In this document: positions 1 to 8,600 of the stretch, piece after piece
How positions within the stretch are numbered: the stretch's first letter is position 1
Layout of the letters: each line of letters opens with the position of its first letter
DNA from: Psychrobacillus sp. FSL H8-0483
Lineage (GTDB): Bacteria > Bacillota > Bacilli > Bacillales_A > Planococcaceae
DNA: 64,000 nt
Direction of reading: 5' to 3'
Assembly: GCF_038637725.1 (NCBI RefSeq)
Contig: NZ_CP152052.1
Location: forward strand, 1,099,501-1,163,500
Position numbers and translations under genes: made by a program
Notes under the pieces: generated by a model
The model's input: the letters and a program-made list of their open reading frames with translations, nothing else
Told to the model about the DNA's origin: nothing
Databases searched by the model: none

Positions 1-1
1 A

Positions 2-901
2 CTTACTTTTGAAATGAAGGAATCGTCCATTTTATTAAGAGATGCAATTAGACAATACGGGATTTCAAAAAAAGCATTAACCAGTATTAAATATGAAGGC
101 GGCTTGATACTTGTCAACGGGGAAGAAAAAACGGTTCGCCATACATTACAAATAGGGGATATCGTTACGATTATTTTTCCGGATGAGAAGAAAAGTGAAG
201 GTTTAGTTGCACAAAAAGGTGTATTTCCGATTCTTTTTGAAGATGACCATCTATTAATGCTGACAAAAGAAGCTGGATTAAGTACAATCCCATCGCGAGA
301 GCATCCAAATGGTACTATTGCCAATCTAATAGCGGGCTACTTAGAGGAAAATGGACTAACATCTACGGTTCATATTGTTACTAGATTGGATAAAGATACT
401 TCAGGCATTATTTGTGTGGCGAAGCATCGTCATGCGCATCATCTATTAAGTGAAATGCAAAAATCCAATGACATCTCTAGAACATATGAAGCAATTGTTC
501 ATGGACATGTAGAAAAAGATAAATTTATGATCGATGCTCCTATTGGTCGCAAAGATAGTAGTATCATTGAGCGTATGATTTCTCCTGAGGGTAAATTTGC
601 TAAAACGTCTGTTGAAGTATTAAATAGGTTTACTATAAGTGGAGAAGAGCTATCACATGTGAAGCTAAATTTGCACACTGGACGAACGCATCAAATACGT
701 GTACATATGATGTCCATTGGGCATCCTTTAATTGGTGACGATTTATACGGGGGCAGCTTAACGTTGATAGAACGGCAAGCTCTTCATGCAAAAGAATTGA
801 CATTGATTCATCCATTTACAAAAGAGCCTCTTAAATTGGAAGCCCCTTTTCCTAGAGACATGACGGAGATTATACGATTTATTCCCACTAATAGAACCTG
901 A
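2..901 (+). CDS. RluA-family 23S rRNA pseudouridine synthase (5' end outside window)
   Basis: Isomerises specific uridines in RNA (probably 23S rRNA) to pseudouridine in the cytoplasm. The frame is open to the left edge. An ATG lies at 14, but residues before it (LTFE) fit the start of the family, so a few N-terminal residues are probably missing. Counted from that ATG, an S4-like RNA-binding segment covers about residues 5-55 and the catalytic domain follows, with the signature TRLDKDTSG (catalytic Asp about 126) and the later RTHQIRVH block. The B. subtilis counterpart is YjbO. The exact target uridine cannot be read from sequence. The gene ends in its own terminator, whose left arm overlaps the 3' end of the coding region. 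Confidence 0.9.
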   Translation, partial: LTFEMKESSILLRDAIRQYGISKKALTSIKYEGGLILVNGEEKTVRHTLQIGDIVTIIFPDEKKSEGLVAQKGVFPILFEDDHLLMLTKEAGLSTIPSREHPNGTIANLIAGYLEENGLTSTVHIVTRLDKDTSGIICVAKHRHAHHLLSEMQKSNDISRTYEAIVHGHVEKDKFMIDAPIGRKDSSIIERMISPEGKFAKTSVEVLNRFTISGEELSHVKLNLHTGRTHQIRVHMMSIGHPLIGDDLYGGSLTLIERQALHAKELTLIHPFTKEPLKLEAPFPRDMTEIIRFIPTNRT

Positions 902-928
902 AATTCAGGAGGAATTAGTGGTTTTTTT
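885..928 (+). terminator. Rho-independent terminator of the pseudouridine synthase gene
   Basis: CCACTAAT (885-892) pairs with ATTAGTGG (914-921), with an inner CCTGAA/TTCAGG stem (897-909), followed by seven T. The left arm lies inside the last codons of the gene. Confidence 0.85.
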
Positions 929-1056
929 CATTTAACTAAATATTATAGTTTTTTTATAATTTCCCGGGAAATAATGAATGTGGTAAGATTGCTGTTGCTT
1001 ATTGATTTTTAACAACATACAATAGATAATGAAAATCGCCGAGAGGAGGGATAAGT

Positions 1057-2421
1057 GTGAAAGAAGAAATGAATGAATTATTAATCGAGGAAAATAATCT
1101 AATAAATTTTTTAAGTAATGGATTAATGCATGAATTTAGAGAGAGCTTTATGCAACTTCACCCGTATGACCAATCGCTATTTTTTGAAAAGGTAGACCAA
1201 GAAATACGACAGAAAATCTTTCACTACCTATCTCCTAAAGAAATGGCGGAGTTGTTTGAGGCCACAAAATTTGATGAAGAGCGCTACGAGTTTTACTTAA
1301 AAGAAATGGACACAATATACGCAGCAGATATGCTTTCCTATATGTATGCAGATAATGCAGTAGACGTGCTTAACGAGTTAGGAAAAGATCAAGTAGCTAG
1401 TTATTTAAGCATAATGGATAAAGAATCTGCGCAAGAGATTAAAGACTTGTTACATTATGAGGAATATACTGCAGGATCTATTATGACAACGGAATATGTT
1501 GCTATTCCTGAAAATTCCACTTGTCGATCAGCTATGACGATTTTAAGAAGTGAAGCACCCAATGCAGAAACAATTTATTATTTATTTGTTGTGAATGAGG
1601 CTCATCACTTAACAGGTGTTATTTCTCTTCGAAACCTTATCATCGCGGAGGAAGATACATTAATTAAAGAAATTATGAACGAACGTGTAGTTAGTGTGTT
1701 AGTGAGTGAAGATCAAGAAGAAGTAGCACGAACCATTAAAGATTATAATTTCTTAGCAGTTCCAGTCGTAGATTTTGAGCAGCATCTACTTGGTATTGTT
1801 ACGGTGGATGATATTATAGATGTTTTAGATGAAGAAGCATCCGACGACTATTCCAAGCTAGCGGCTGTTTCAGATATGGATACTTTTGATAAAAGTCCTT
1901 TACAAGCTGCAAAGAAAAGACTTCCTTGGCTTGTTATCTTATTATTTTTAGGCATGATGACAGCGAATTTAATGAGTATTTTTGAGCAAACTCTAGATAA
2001 AGTCGCGCTACTTGCAGTTTTTATTCCTTTAATCGCTGGTATGGCTGGTAATAGTGGGACGCAGGCATTGGCGGTTGCAGTTCGTGGTATCGCAACTGGT
2101 GATATTGAAGAAGAAAGTAAAATGAAATTATTATTTAGAGAAGCAGGAACGGGGCTTATTACTGGTTTAATTTGCGGATTGTTAGTGATAGGAGTCGTTT
2201 TCTTTTGGAAGCATGACTTATTAATTGGTATTTTAGTGGGGACGGCTATTTTTGCATCTATTTTTATTGCGACACTAGGAGGATCTTTTATACCTTTACT
2301 AATTCATCGGATGAAAATCGACCCTGCTGTTGCATCGGGGCCTTTTATCACAACAATCAATGATGTCGTAAGTATTTTAATATATCTCGGTCTTGCAACA
2401 TTATTTATATCATCCTTATAA
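1057..2421 (+). CDS. mgtE: MgtE-type magnesium transporter
   Basis: Magnesium channel/transporter of the inner membrane, gated by cytosolic Mg. The 454 residues show the family order: acidic helical N-domain (about 1-130), a CBS pair (about 135-255) and a membrane domain with about five segments (285-454) containing GNSGTQALA, part of the conserved pore region. The GTG start at 1057 has a strong ribosome site GAGGAGGG six bases upstream. Length is normal for the family. The 128 bases upstream do not contain the conserved blocks of an M-box magnesium riboswitch, so control may be only through the protein's own Mg sensing. The gene stands alone between terminator-bounded neighbours. Confidence 0.95.
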   Translation: MKEEMNELLIEENNLINFLSNGLMHEFRESFMQLHPYDQSLFFEKVDQEIRQKIFHYLSPKEMAELFEATKFDEERYEFYLKEMDTIYAADMLSYMYADNAVDVLNELGKDQVASYLSIMDKESAQEIKDLLHYEEYTAGSIMTTEYVAIPENSTCRSAMTILRSEAPNAETIYYLFVVNEAHHLTGVISLRNLIIAEEDTLIKEIMNERVVSVLVSEDQEEVARTIKDYNFLAVPVVDFEQHLLGIVTVDDIIDVLDEEASDDYSKLAAVSDMDTFDKSPLQAAKKRLPWLVILLFLGMMTANLMSIFEQTLDKVALLAVFIPLIAGMAGNSGTQALAVAVRGIATGDIEEESKMKLLFREAGTGLITGLICGLLVIGVVFFWKHDLLIGILVGTAIFASIFIATLGGSFIPLLIHRMKIDPAVASGPFITTINDVVSILIYLGLATLFISSL

Positions 2422-2478
2422 GTATTAGGCAATTTTCACATTTTTAATTATAGGTGCATAAAGTAAAGGAAAAAGGAT

Positions 2479-2874
2479 GTGTCTGTGAATTCTTTTAATG
2501 ACCCTTTACTCTTTATAACAGGTCCTCCTGTATTTCATCTACCCCCTGGGGAGCGGGTAGAAGTGACTTTTGAAGTGCCTTTAGAAGTACCTTTGGAAGT
2601 ACTAGATGAAAGTACATCGATATACGAAATGCGAAAAAATATGTCAGCTAAAACAATTGCTCTAGTAGAAAAGATGAAATTTTTAGCAAAACCATTTCAA
2701 CGTAAAGCATATAGACCACTCCTATTCCATCTGGAAGATGGTGTAATTCTGCAAGGGGAAGTAGAAAAAGTAGATGACGAGCATGTGACATTTTTTCTTG
2801 GTGCAGGAGAGCTAATCACTTATCGAGTGGATCAAGTGAAAAAAATCGTTTGGCGTGGAAGTATTATGAAATGA
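2479..2874 (+). CDS. CotO-like spore coat protein
   Basis: Predicted spore coat morphogenetic protein of 131 residues. The C-terminal half (about 70-130), with RKAYRPLLFHLEDG, then GEVEKVDDEHV and a final VKKIVWRG, resembles the end of B. subtilis CotO (YjbX). The N-terminus is Pro-rich with a small VPLEVPLEV repeat. Start is GTG at 2479 after AAGGAAAAAGG; the overlapping ATG at 2477 hits a stop at once. The convergent neighbour is a CotY/CotZ gene, as in the B. subtilis cotO-cotZ region, which supports the call. The match is by motif and context, so the family assignment is good but not certain. Confidence 0.7.
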   Translation: MSVNSFNDPLLFITGPPVFHLPPGERVEVTFEVPLEVPLEVLDESTSIYEMRKNMSAKTIALVEKMKFLAKPFQRKAYRPLLFHLEDGVILQGEVEKVDDEHVTFFLGAGELITYRVDQVKKIVWRGSIMK

Positions 2875-2880
2875 TTATTG

Positions 2881-2911
2881 GCTACCCTTAGCATGGGTAG
2901 CTTTTTATTTT
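2881..2911 (+). terminator. Terminator after CotO-like gene
   Basis: GCTACCC (2881-2887) and GGGTAGC (2895-2901) around a 7-base loop, then TTTTTATTTT. Confidence 0.85.
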
Positions 2912-2924
2912 GAAAATAAGCATC

Positions 2925-2954
2925 GAAAAAACCGTTCGGCAATGACCCGAACGG
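2925..2954 (-). terminator. Terminator of the CotY/Z gene (minus strand)
   Basis: CCGTTCGG (2932-2939) pairs with CCGAACGG (2947-2954). On the minus strand the stem is followed by the T run complementary to 2926-2931. Confidence 0.8.
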
Positions 2955-2979
2955 AATAGACACTACAGTATTAAAACGA

Positions 2980-3492
2980 TCAGTCACATACATCTAAAAA
3001 TACATCTGCTACACATTCAATTGCACAGAAACAATCTAAGTCAACTGTGACACAACTTCCTGTTAATCTGAAATCTCGTACTTTACAAAGTTTTCTTAGA
3101 TCAATTTTTGTACCATCAGCATTCAATAGATCTACTTCTTTTCTATCTTTGTCAATTGGTTCTAATACGCGTAAAGTTGCACAACATCTATCAAAGATAT
3201 CTTCAACTCTGAAAAAGACAGAAATACAATCGTTATCACAGATATCTCTATCCCTGAAAAATGCTTTAAATGGTGTACCATCTTCCGTTAATAACATAAA
3301 AACTCGTGTGTCCGCTTGGTTACGACGAGCAGGACTAAGGCTTCCAAGTGGTTCTAAAAAGCAACTAGTAGGACAACCTGGACAATCATCTGTGGCTTGA
3401 TCTTGAATGTCTTTAATCGCACGAACCACATCGCAAACGCAGCGGTCATTTCTTTTGCCATCTCTTACATCTTCATCTCTTCCACAACCCAT
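2980..3492 (-). CDS. CotY/CotZ family cysteine-rich spore coat protein
   Basis: Structural protein of the insoluble outer spore coat/crust, cross-linked through many cysteines. The 170 residues contain about 16 Cys, including CVCDVV near the N-terminus, CPGCPTSC in the middle and CDNDC and CFCAIEC later. The body (FMLLTEDGTPFKAFFRDR) is typical of CotY/CotZ. Start ATG at 3490-3492 has GGAGGTG at 3501-3507 (minus strand). It cannot be assigned to CotY versus CotZ from sequence alone. A sigma-K-like -10 lies upstream. It converges with the CotO-like gene, each having its own terminator. Confidence 0.9.
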   Translation of the reverse strand: MGCGRDEDVRDGKRNDRCVCDVVRAIKDIQDQATDDCPGCPTSCFLEPLGSLSPARRNQADTRVFMLLTEDGTPFKAFFRDRDICDNDCISVFFRVEDIFDRCCATLRVLEPIDKDRKEVDLLNADGTKIDLRKLCKVRDFRLTGSCVTVDLDCFCAIECVADVFLDVCD

Positions 3493-3520
3493 TAAATTTC
3501 ACCTCCTTCTTACCTCTTTC

Positions 3521-3529
3521 TAATTTATG
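3521..3529 (-). promoter_or_regulatory. Possible sigma-K -10 element for the CotY/Z gene
   Basis: On the minus strand the element reads CATAAATTA, fitting the sigma-K -10 form CATAnnnTA, 29 bases upstream of the start codon. A convincing -35 is not seen, so this is tentative; late mother-cell expression is expected for a coat gene. Confidence 0.35.
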
Positions 3530-3571
3530 TAGCTTCTCTATTTAGATAAGGGCAAATACCTCAGTACACCT

Positions 3572-3601
3572 TGTATATTTCATTTTTCAGCGTACATACT
3601 A
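3572..3601 (+). promoter_or_regulatory. Sigma-G promoter of the spoVA operon
   Basis: TGTATA (3572-3577), 17-base spacer, CATACTA (3595-3601). This matches the forespore sigma-G consensus in both boxes and spacing, 22 bases before the first gene of the spoVA operon. spoVA is a known sigma-G target. Confidence 0.75.
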
Positions 3602-3623
3602 TTTTAAAAGGAGCAAGTATTCC

Positions 3624-4019
3624 ATGAAAAAAATAATGTACGTAGTTCTACTTTTTCTATTCATCACAGCGTGTTCAAATACAGAAGAAAAGGAAAATAC
3701 CTATTCTGAGAGTGATTCTACACAAGTTGAACAAGTACTAAAAAAACAGGAATCAATAAATGGATTTAAAAGTCTCATGGATAAAAATGATTTACTTGTT
3801 GCATTAGATATAAAAAGAATGAAACGATTTCAAATGGAAAAAATAACAACTAAAATAACGAAGGAATTAGAAGAGCAATTTCCAAACAAAGAGGTGACGG
3901 TCACAGGAGATCTAAAAATTAAATGGGAGATTGAAAAAGTAATCGATCAGCAATTAAAAGAAGATAAACTGGTAAAAGCGATTGAAAAAATAAAATCATT
4001 ATCGAAGGAAGAGACATAA
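3624..4019 (+). CDS. YhcN/YlaJ-type sporulation lipoprotein
   Basis: Small lipoprotein of 131 residues with a signal peptide ending in a lipobox (ITAC, Cys about 17), so likely anchored to the outer face of the forespore inner membrane. The part around residues 50-110 has the alternating pattern of the YhcN/YlaJ family (ALDIKRMKR ... FPNKEVTVTGD). It starts right after a sigma-G promoter and its stop codon overlaps the spoVAC start (TAATG), so it is the first gene of the spoVA operon. Lipoproteins of this family also accompany some spoVA operons in other Bacillales. The molecular role is unknown; influence on germinant or Ca-DPA movement is an inference from position. Confidence 0.7.
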   Translation: MKKIMYVVLLFLFITACSNTEEKENTYSESDSTQVEQVLKKQESINGFKSLMDKNDLLVALDIKRMKRFQMEKITTKITKELEEQFPNKEVTVTGDLKIKWEIEKVIDQQLKEDKLVKAIEKIKSLSKEET

Positions 4020-4474
4020 TGGATCAAAAGCAATTCGAAAAAATTGTTGATGAACAGAATCCGAAGGTACCATTATTTGTAAATACGTTAAAAGCATTTT
4101 TAGTTGGAGGAATTATTTGTACAATAGGGCAACTTATCACTTTTTTCTATATGCGTTTTTTTTCCTTTACAGAAAAAACAGCTGCTGGTCCAACGGTTGC
4201 AACTATGGTGTTTATCGCTATGATTTTAACAGGGACAGGGTTATATAAAAAAATTTCTCAGTTTGGTGGGGCGGGTTCTGCAGTACCTGTAACCGGTTTT
4301 GGAAATGCAGTTATTTCTGCTTCCATGGAACATAGGACAGAAGGCTATGTATTAGGTGTTGGTGGAAATATGTTCAAATTAGCTGGCTCTGTAATTGTAT
4401 TTGGCGTACTTTCAGCCTTTTTTGTAGCCCTAATTAAAACTATTCTAGTTAAAATGGGAGTGATCTCATGGTGA
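4019..4474 (+). CDS. spoVAC: Stage V sporulation protein AC
   Basis: Membrane subunit of the SpoVA channel, which loads Ca-dipicolinic acid into the forespore and releases it at germination. The 151 residues contain four to five hydrophobic segments and family blocks such as KAFLVGGIICTIGQ and FGGAGSAVPVTGFGN. The start overlaps the upstream lipoprotein stop and the end overlaps spoVAD by 7 bases, so translation is coupled. In B. subtilis SpoVAC behaves as a mechanosensitive channel. Confidence 0.95.
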   Translation: MDQKQFEKIVDEQNPKVPLFVNTLKAFLVGGIICTIGQLITFFYMRFFSFTEKTAAGPTVATMVFIAMILTGTGLYKKISQFGGAGSAVPVTGFGNAVISASMEHRTEGYVLGVGGNMFKLAGSVIVFGVLSAFFVALIKTILVKMGVISW

Positions 4475-5475
4475 ATACAACCGGAACGCTTCAATTTATG
4501 GGCAAACCAAGTATAGTAAGCACAGGTGTAATTGTAGGACCAATGGAAAAACAAAGTCCATTTGCAGATTCGTTTGATGAAATTCTTCCATTAGAAAATG
4601 AACCTAATGAAACATATGAACAAGCCAATACTCGTTTTATTGAAAAAGCTTGTTCGGTAGCTGTAAAGAAAGGACACGAAAAGCTAGAGAACGTCGATGT
4701 ATTTATAGGTGGAGATCTGATTAATCAGCTGTCCCCAACCAATTTTGCTGCTAGGCAGCTATCTATTCCATTGTTAGGTGTTTTTTCTGCTTGTGCGAGT
4801 TCTATGGAATCAATTATTTTGGGATGTCTACTACTAGAATCAGGCAATGCAAAATCTATTTTAGCAGGGGCTTCAAGCCATCATCCAGCAGTGGAACGGC
4901 AATTTAGATATCCACTTGAATACGGTGCACAAAAACCAAAAACTGCTCAATGGACGGTTACGGCGGCAGGTTTTGCATTATTACAGAAACAAGCAAAGAA
5001 TGCTCCAATTATTTCACATGCAACCATTGGTAGAGTGGTGGATGGCAAACAAAAGAATGCTCTACATATGGGAGCAGCCATGGCACCTGCTGCAAGGGAT
5101 ACGATTGAAAGACATTTAACTAATACTAATAGTAAAATGGCTGATTATGACATCATTATGACAGGCGATTTAGGGAAAATTGGATTGTCGATATTAAAGG
5201 AAATGTTTCAAGATGAGGATAGTGGTGTTATTTTACAAGATGCAGGTGCTCAATTTTATGGAGAAGACAGTTTTTTCAATGCAGGAGCTAGTGGAGCCGG
5301 CTGTTCAGCAGCCGTATTTTTTAGTCATATTTATGGTCAACTAAAAAAAGGTGTATTTAGTCGAGTATTACTGGTAGCTACTGGAGCATTATTGTCCCCT
5401 TTAACTTTTCAACAAGGGGAAACAATCCCATGTATAGCACATGCCATAGAATGCCGAATGGAAAAGAGGGGATAA
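4468..5475 (+). CDS. spoVAD: Stage V sporulation protein AD
   Basis: Peripheral SpoVA subunit on the outer face of the spore inner membrane; the B. subtilis protein binds dipicolinic acid. The 335 residues have a thiolase-like fold, with [12 protein letters not shown] around the thiolase nucleophile region and a late [12 protein letters not shown] block. Length matches the family. The start ATG at 4468 lies inside the end of spoVAC and the stop is one base before spoVAEb, so the three genes form one translational unit. Confidence 0.95.
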   Translation: MVNTTGTLQFMGKPSIVSTGVIVGPMEKQSPFADSFDEILPLENEPNETYEQANTRFIEKACSVAVKKGHEKLENVDVFIGGDLINQLSPTNFAARQLSIPLLGVFSACASSMESIILGCLLLESGNAKSILAGASSHHPAVERQFRYPLEYGAQKPKTAQWTVTAAGFALLQKQAKNAPIISHATIGRVVDGKQKNALHMGAAMAPAARDTIERHLTNTNSKMADYDIIMTGDLGKIGLSILKEMFQDEDSGVILQDAGAQFYGEDSFFNAGASGAGCSAAVFFSHIYGQLKKGVFSRVLLVATGALLSPLTFQQGETIPCIAHAIECRMEKRG

Positions 5476-5476
5476 G

Positions 5477-5842
5477 ATGATTTCATCAATAATTACTGCA
5501 TTTATTGTCGGTGGTCTCATTTGTGTCATCGGACAACTATTAATGGACGGCTTTAAGCTTACTCCAGCACATACCTTAAGTACACTAGTTGTATGTGGTG
5601 CCATTTTAGATGGTTTTGGTTTATATGAGCCTTTAATTGATTTTGCTGGGGCGGGAGCAACTATTCCAATCACATCGTTTGGAAATTCACTAACTCATGG
5701 TGCAATGGCTGAAGCCGAAAAGCATGGGTTTATAGGTGTATTAACCGGAATGTTTGAAGTAACAAGCTCTGGAATTAGTTCTGCTATATTATTTGGTATC
5801 ATTGGTGCATTTATTTTTCAAAAGAAGAAAACCACGTACTAG
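5477..5842 (+). CDS. spoVAEB: Stage V sporulation protein AEb
   Basis: Third membrane subunit of the SpoVA DPA channel, 121 residues with about four hydrophobic segments. It is paralogous in pattern to SpoVAC ([28 protein letters not shown]). It begins one base after the spoVAD stop with AAGAGGGGATAAG as ribosome site. No spoVAA, spoVAB, spoVAEa or spoVAF is found around it, so this is the short AC-AD-AEb type of operon. Confidence 0.93.
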   Translation: MISSIITAFIVGGLICVIGQLLMDGFKLTPAHTLSTLVVCGAILDGFGLYEPLIDFAGAGATIPITSFGNSLTHGAMAEAEKHGFIGVLTGMFEVTSSGISSAILFGIIGAFIFQKKKTTY

Positions 5843-5908
5843 TTGAATCGCCCTTATTCCCTCGAACCCCCTGCATATTATACTTTGAAGAGGAAAGGAG
5901 GGAAAGAT

Positions 5909-6043
5909 ATGTACGGCTACTGTGGTGGTGGAGTAAATCCAGGGTATGGCTACGATAATTGTGGAAAACAAAGCACAACATTTGTACTAATCGTAGTTTT
6001 ATTCATTCTATTAATTATTGTCGGAGCAAGCTTTCTCCCTTAA
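5909..6043 (+). CDS. YjcZ family small sporulation protein
   Basis: A 44-residue protein beginning MYGYCGGG, with a Gly/Tyr-rich head and one C-terminal membrane segment (about residues 24-42, [18 protein letters not shown]). This head-plus-helix form is typical of the YjcZ family made during sporulation. The chosen ATG has GGAAAGGAGGG just upstream; the open frame extends further 5' but without a ribosome site. Function unknown. It follows the spoVA operon by 66 bases. Confidence 0.8.
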   Translation: MYGYCGGGVNPGYGYDNCGKQSTTFVLIVVLFILLIIVGASFLP

Positions 6044-6075
6044 TTCAAAATATATAGATGAGGGGGAAAAATTAA

Positions 6076-6321
6076 GTGTCAAATTCATTTTTTAGAGCGA
6101 TTGAAAATAAAACTGGTGTATCAATGGAAGATCTTTTTACGCTTGCCAATGCCATCTCATATGCAGATTTTACGGATGAAAGTCAGGTTCGTAAAATAGT
6201 ACGTCAAGTTGGCAAGCTAGCAAATAAACCTGTTAACAAAGAATTAGAGGATCAACTTACGAATTCTATTTTACAAAAAGGAAATTCGCTAAGTTTATCT
6301 GATATAGAAAAAATGCTATAA
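6076..6321 (+). CDS. spoVIF: Stage VI sporulation protein F
   Basis: Spore coat assembly factor of the mother cell; in B. subtilis SpoVIF (YjcC) stabilises GerE and supports late coat gene expression. The 81 residues align along their length with that protein (FFRAIENKTGVSMEDLF, FTDESQVRKIVRQVGKLANKPV, KELEDQL). Start GTG at 6076 has GAGGGGGAA upstream. It lies 32 bases after the yjcZ-like gene, with which it may be co-transcribed. Confidence 0.88.
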   Translation: MSNSFFRAIENKTGVSMEDLFTLANAISYADFTDESQVRKIVRQVGKLANKPVNKELEDQLTNSILQKGNSLSLSDIEKML

Positions 6322-6423
6322 TTCGTTTATTTATTAGAAATTTCTGGTAAATAAAAAGGCTAGGTTTACTGAATAGTTTAAATGGGTATAGCGTATATAT
6401 ATATTTAAATGGAGGTTGAAAAA

Positions 6424-6708
6424 ATGGGCTATATTATTCCAGTTCAACCATTACAAGCGCAGATTTATGCGAACCGGATGCTAATGGATGAATATAATTT
6501 TGCTTATATAAGTAATGTTTCTCGTATGAAAATGAAATCCTTTCAGGATCATTTAGAGGAACAAGTAGAAAAGCAATTATCGGAACAACTAGAACCATCT
6601 AAACAACTGCCATTATATAAAAGCTTTATCCAACCGAAACCAGTAAAATTATCACCAATTATTGCAGATATATATGGGAAAGGTAACATTGTTAACGTTT
6701 ATATTTAA
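6424..6708 (+). CDS. Hypothetical 94-residue protein
   Basis: Not recognised. The ATG at 6424 is chosen because GGAGGTT sits 8 bases upstream; the in-frame ATG at 6409 overlaps that site. The protein starts MGYIIPVQPLQAQIYANRM, has a charged Glu/Gln/Lys-rich helix in the middle (about 40-62) and a Pro/Lys-rich end, with no membrane segment. It lies between spoVIF and a bidirectional terminator, so a sporulation link is possible but only from position. Confidence 0.65.
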   Translation: MGYIIPVQPLQAQIYANRMLMDEYNFAYISNVSRMKMKSFQDHLEEQVEKQLSEQLEPSKQLPLYKSFIQPKPVKLSPIIADIYGKGNIVNVYI

Positions 6709-6726
6709 CAATCGTATAAAACAAGC

Positions 6727-6764
6727 AAAAACCGCTAACCGAAATTTTTCAGTTAGCGGTTTTT
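6727..6764. terminator. Bidirectional terminator
   Basis: AAAAACCGCTAAC (6727-6739) pairs with GTTAGCGGTTTTT (6752-6764). The A and T runs let it serve both the plus-strand gene ending at 6708 and the minus-strand yjcF ending at 6766. Confidence 0.85.
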
Positions 6765-6765
6765 C

Positions 6766-7197
6766 TTATGATAAGCTCTTCTCCATTGCACGGTGTGGTA
6801 TACCGGCCTCTAAAAACTCTGGTGATGTCATAATATAATTTCTTTTTTCATAAAAGGGTAAAGCATGGCTTTGTGCATTTAATTTAAGCTTATGGAAGAG
6901 TTTTGAAATTGCGTAATCTTCCATAGATTGCATTATTAGGTTCCCTAGATTTTTCCCTCGATAGTTCTCAAGAATACATACTCGCTCTATTTTCCCAATA
7001 GAAGGCTCTATCTTGCGAATACGACCTGCACCAAAGGGAGTTTCTCCGTCATAAGCAATAAAATGTACAGCTTCTGAATCGAACTCGTCTAGTTCTAAAT
7101 GAGCTGGTACATCTTGCTCTTCCACAAATACTTTTCTTCTTATTAATATCGCATCATTATATTCTTTTTCTGTTTCTACTATTTTTGCGAAAACCAA
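6766..7197 (-). CDS. yjcF: GNAT family N-acetyltransferase YjcF
   Basis: Predicted acetyl-CoA dependent acyltransferase of unknown substrate, 143 residues. It aligns along its length with B. subtilis YjcF: RRKVFVEEQDVP near the N-terminus, GAGRIRKI, the acetyl-CoA loop region ENYRGKNLGNLIM, and LNAQSHALPFYEKRNY. It stands 3 bases downstream of yjcG on the same strand, as in B. subtilis. Confidence 0.9.
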   Translation of the reverse strand: MVFAKIVETEKEYNDAILIRRKVFVEEQDVPAHLELDEFDSEAVHFIAYDGETPFGAGRIRKIEPSIGKIERVCILENYRGKNLGNLIMQSMEDYAISKLFHKLKLNAQSHALPFYEKRNYIMTSPEFLEAGIPHRAMEKSLS

Positions 7198-7200
7198 TGA

Positions 7201-7716
7201 TTATTCAGCTCCAGACAGTCTAAATGTTTCGTAAACAGTCCACGAACCATCTTCTAATTGATAAAGTAAGTGAAGACGATCAATTTCTTCCTCAAATTCT
7301 GCGCCAATCATTTTTAATTGCGGATAGATATCGTCATGCTCACTTGCATTCATTTTTTGTGCAATTGTAATATGAGGTACAAAGGCATAATTTTCTAAAT
7401 CATTTAATCGGATAGAATGTAAATCTTCATGCAATGATAACAACTCATCGGTTGGTTCGACTTTAAAGTAAATAGCATTTGTAACAGGTGCAAATGAACT
7501 CACTTTAGCAGTTTTCAATGTAAATGGTTTATGTTCCTTTACGACCTCTGCAATTTTTTGAGCAATTGTTTTGATTTCATTTTCATCTGCTTCAAAAACA
7601 CCTTTAATCGTCATATGAGGTGTAATTAACGCATAATGAGGGTCGTAACGCTTTCTGTAAGAATTAGCAAAGTCCTGTACCTTTTTTGATGGGAAAGCAA
7701 CAATACCGTATTTCAT
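7201..7716 (-). CDS. yjcG: YjcG, 2H phosphoesterase family protein
   Basis: Member of the 2H (LigT-like) phosphoesterase superfamily, 171 residues. Both catalytic signatures are present: HMTIKG (His 34) and HITIAQ (His 115), about 80 residues apart. These proteins act on 2',3'-cyclic or similar phosphoesters; the substrate of YjcG is not known. The C-terminal RLHLLYQLEDGSWTVYETF matches B. subtilis YjcG closely. A ribosome site AGGAGGG precedes the ATG (minus strand). Confidence 0.9.
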   Translation of the reverse strand: MKYGIVAFPSKKVQDFANSYRKRYDPHYALITPHMTIKGVFEADENEIKTIAQKIAEVVKEHKPFTLKTAKVSSFAPVTNAIYFKVEPTDELLSLHEDLHSIRLNDLENYAFVPHITIAQKMNASEHDDIYPQLKMIGAEFEEEIDRLHLLYQLEDGSWTVYETFRLSGAE

Positions 7717-7776
7717 TTTTTATACCCTCCTCGTAATTTTTATTCAGCTCACATAATAATTATAACAATAAAATCG

Positions 7777-8499
7777 TTATAAACTGAAATTGTTTACTAG
7801 TGATCTTTTTACATCTGGTTGCCAAAGCTTCCAAGTATGGTCTCCATTTAATTCTTCATAGAACGTCGAATATCCTTTACTTATTAGTAATTTATGCAAT
7901 TTTCTATTTGGCGTGATGAAATCGGTTAATAATCCATCCCCAGTTTTTACTGCAGTTTCTTCATTGCCTATGACATGATAGAGAGAAAAAGCATGGACTA
8001 CTTTATTGCTTTCTATTTTTTCTAATACATAGTCATTTACAAGGGGGGAATGCATAATTACTTTTCCAAATGTATTAGGATAGTTAAGTGCAGTAAGCAA
8101 CGATACGGTTGCAGCCAGTGAATCCCCGATTAGGGCCCTCCCCATTCCAATTTGATAAGTTGGGTAGTGCTCGTCAATATATGGTACAAGTTCTTGTGCT
8201 AAAAAGCGGGTATATGCAGTATGCTTTTCACCATCCGGGTGGTATTTTGCTCTACGGTCTTTTACATTTTTGTAGGGGACACCAACAATTATTAAATTTT
8301 CAATTTCATCATTTTCATATAATTCGTCTGCTATGCGAGAAATTCTACCAAGTTGAAAATAGTCTTTCCCATCAGAAGCTATCAGAACAGAATATTTGTA
8401 TAATGGTGAATAATTTGGTGGTAAATAAATAAGCAATTGCATTTCTTCTTGAAGTGCTTCGCTATAAATCGTTATATCTTGCAGTGTTCCTCTGTTCAT
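7777..8499 (-). CDS. yjcH: YjcH, esterase D/enterochelin-esterase-like hydrolase
   Basis: Cytosolic alpha/beta hydrolase of 240 residues. The nucleophile elbow is GDSLAA (Ser 127) and a C-terminal GDHTWKLW supplies the likely catalytic His, as in the putative esterase family that includes ferric enterochelin esterase-like enzymes. No signal peptide. Ribosome site GAGGAGGAAC upstream of the ATG. It lies upstream of yjcG on the same strand as in B. subtilis. Substrate unknown. Confidence 0.85.
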   Translation of the reverse strand: MNRGTLQDITIYSEALQEEMQLLIYLPPNYSPLYKYSVLIASDGKDYFQLGRISRIADELYENDEIENLIIVGVPYKNVKDRRAKYHPDGEKHTAYTRFLAQELVPYIDEHYPTYQIGMGRALIGDSLAATVSLLTALNYPNTFGKVIMHSPLVNDYVLEKIESNKVVHAFSLYHVIGNEETAVKTGDGLLTDFITPNRKLHKLLISKGYSTFYEELNGDHTWKLWQPDVKRSLVNNFSL

Positions 8500-8600
8500 A
8501 AGTTCCTCCTCTAGATGTCATGTTATACAGAAATTGTATCATATACTGCGTTAGAGGTATAATAAGAGAAGCATTAGGGTGTTCCTTTCTTCATTTTTTT

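Noticed and set aside
930-1056. M-box magnesium riboswitch before mgtE
   Set aside because: The leader is too short and the conserved M-box blocks are not visible.
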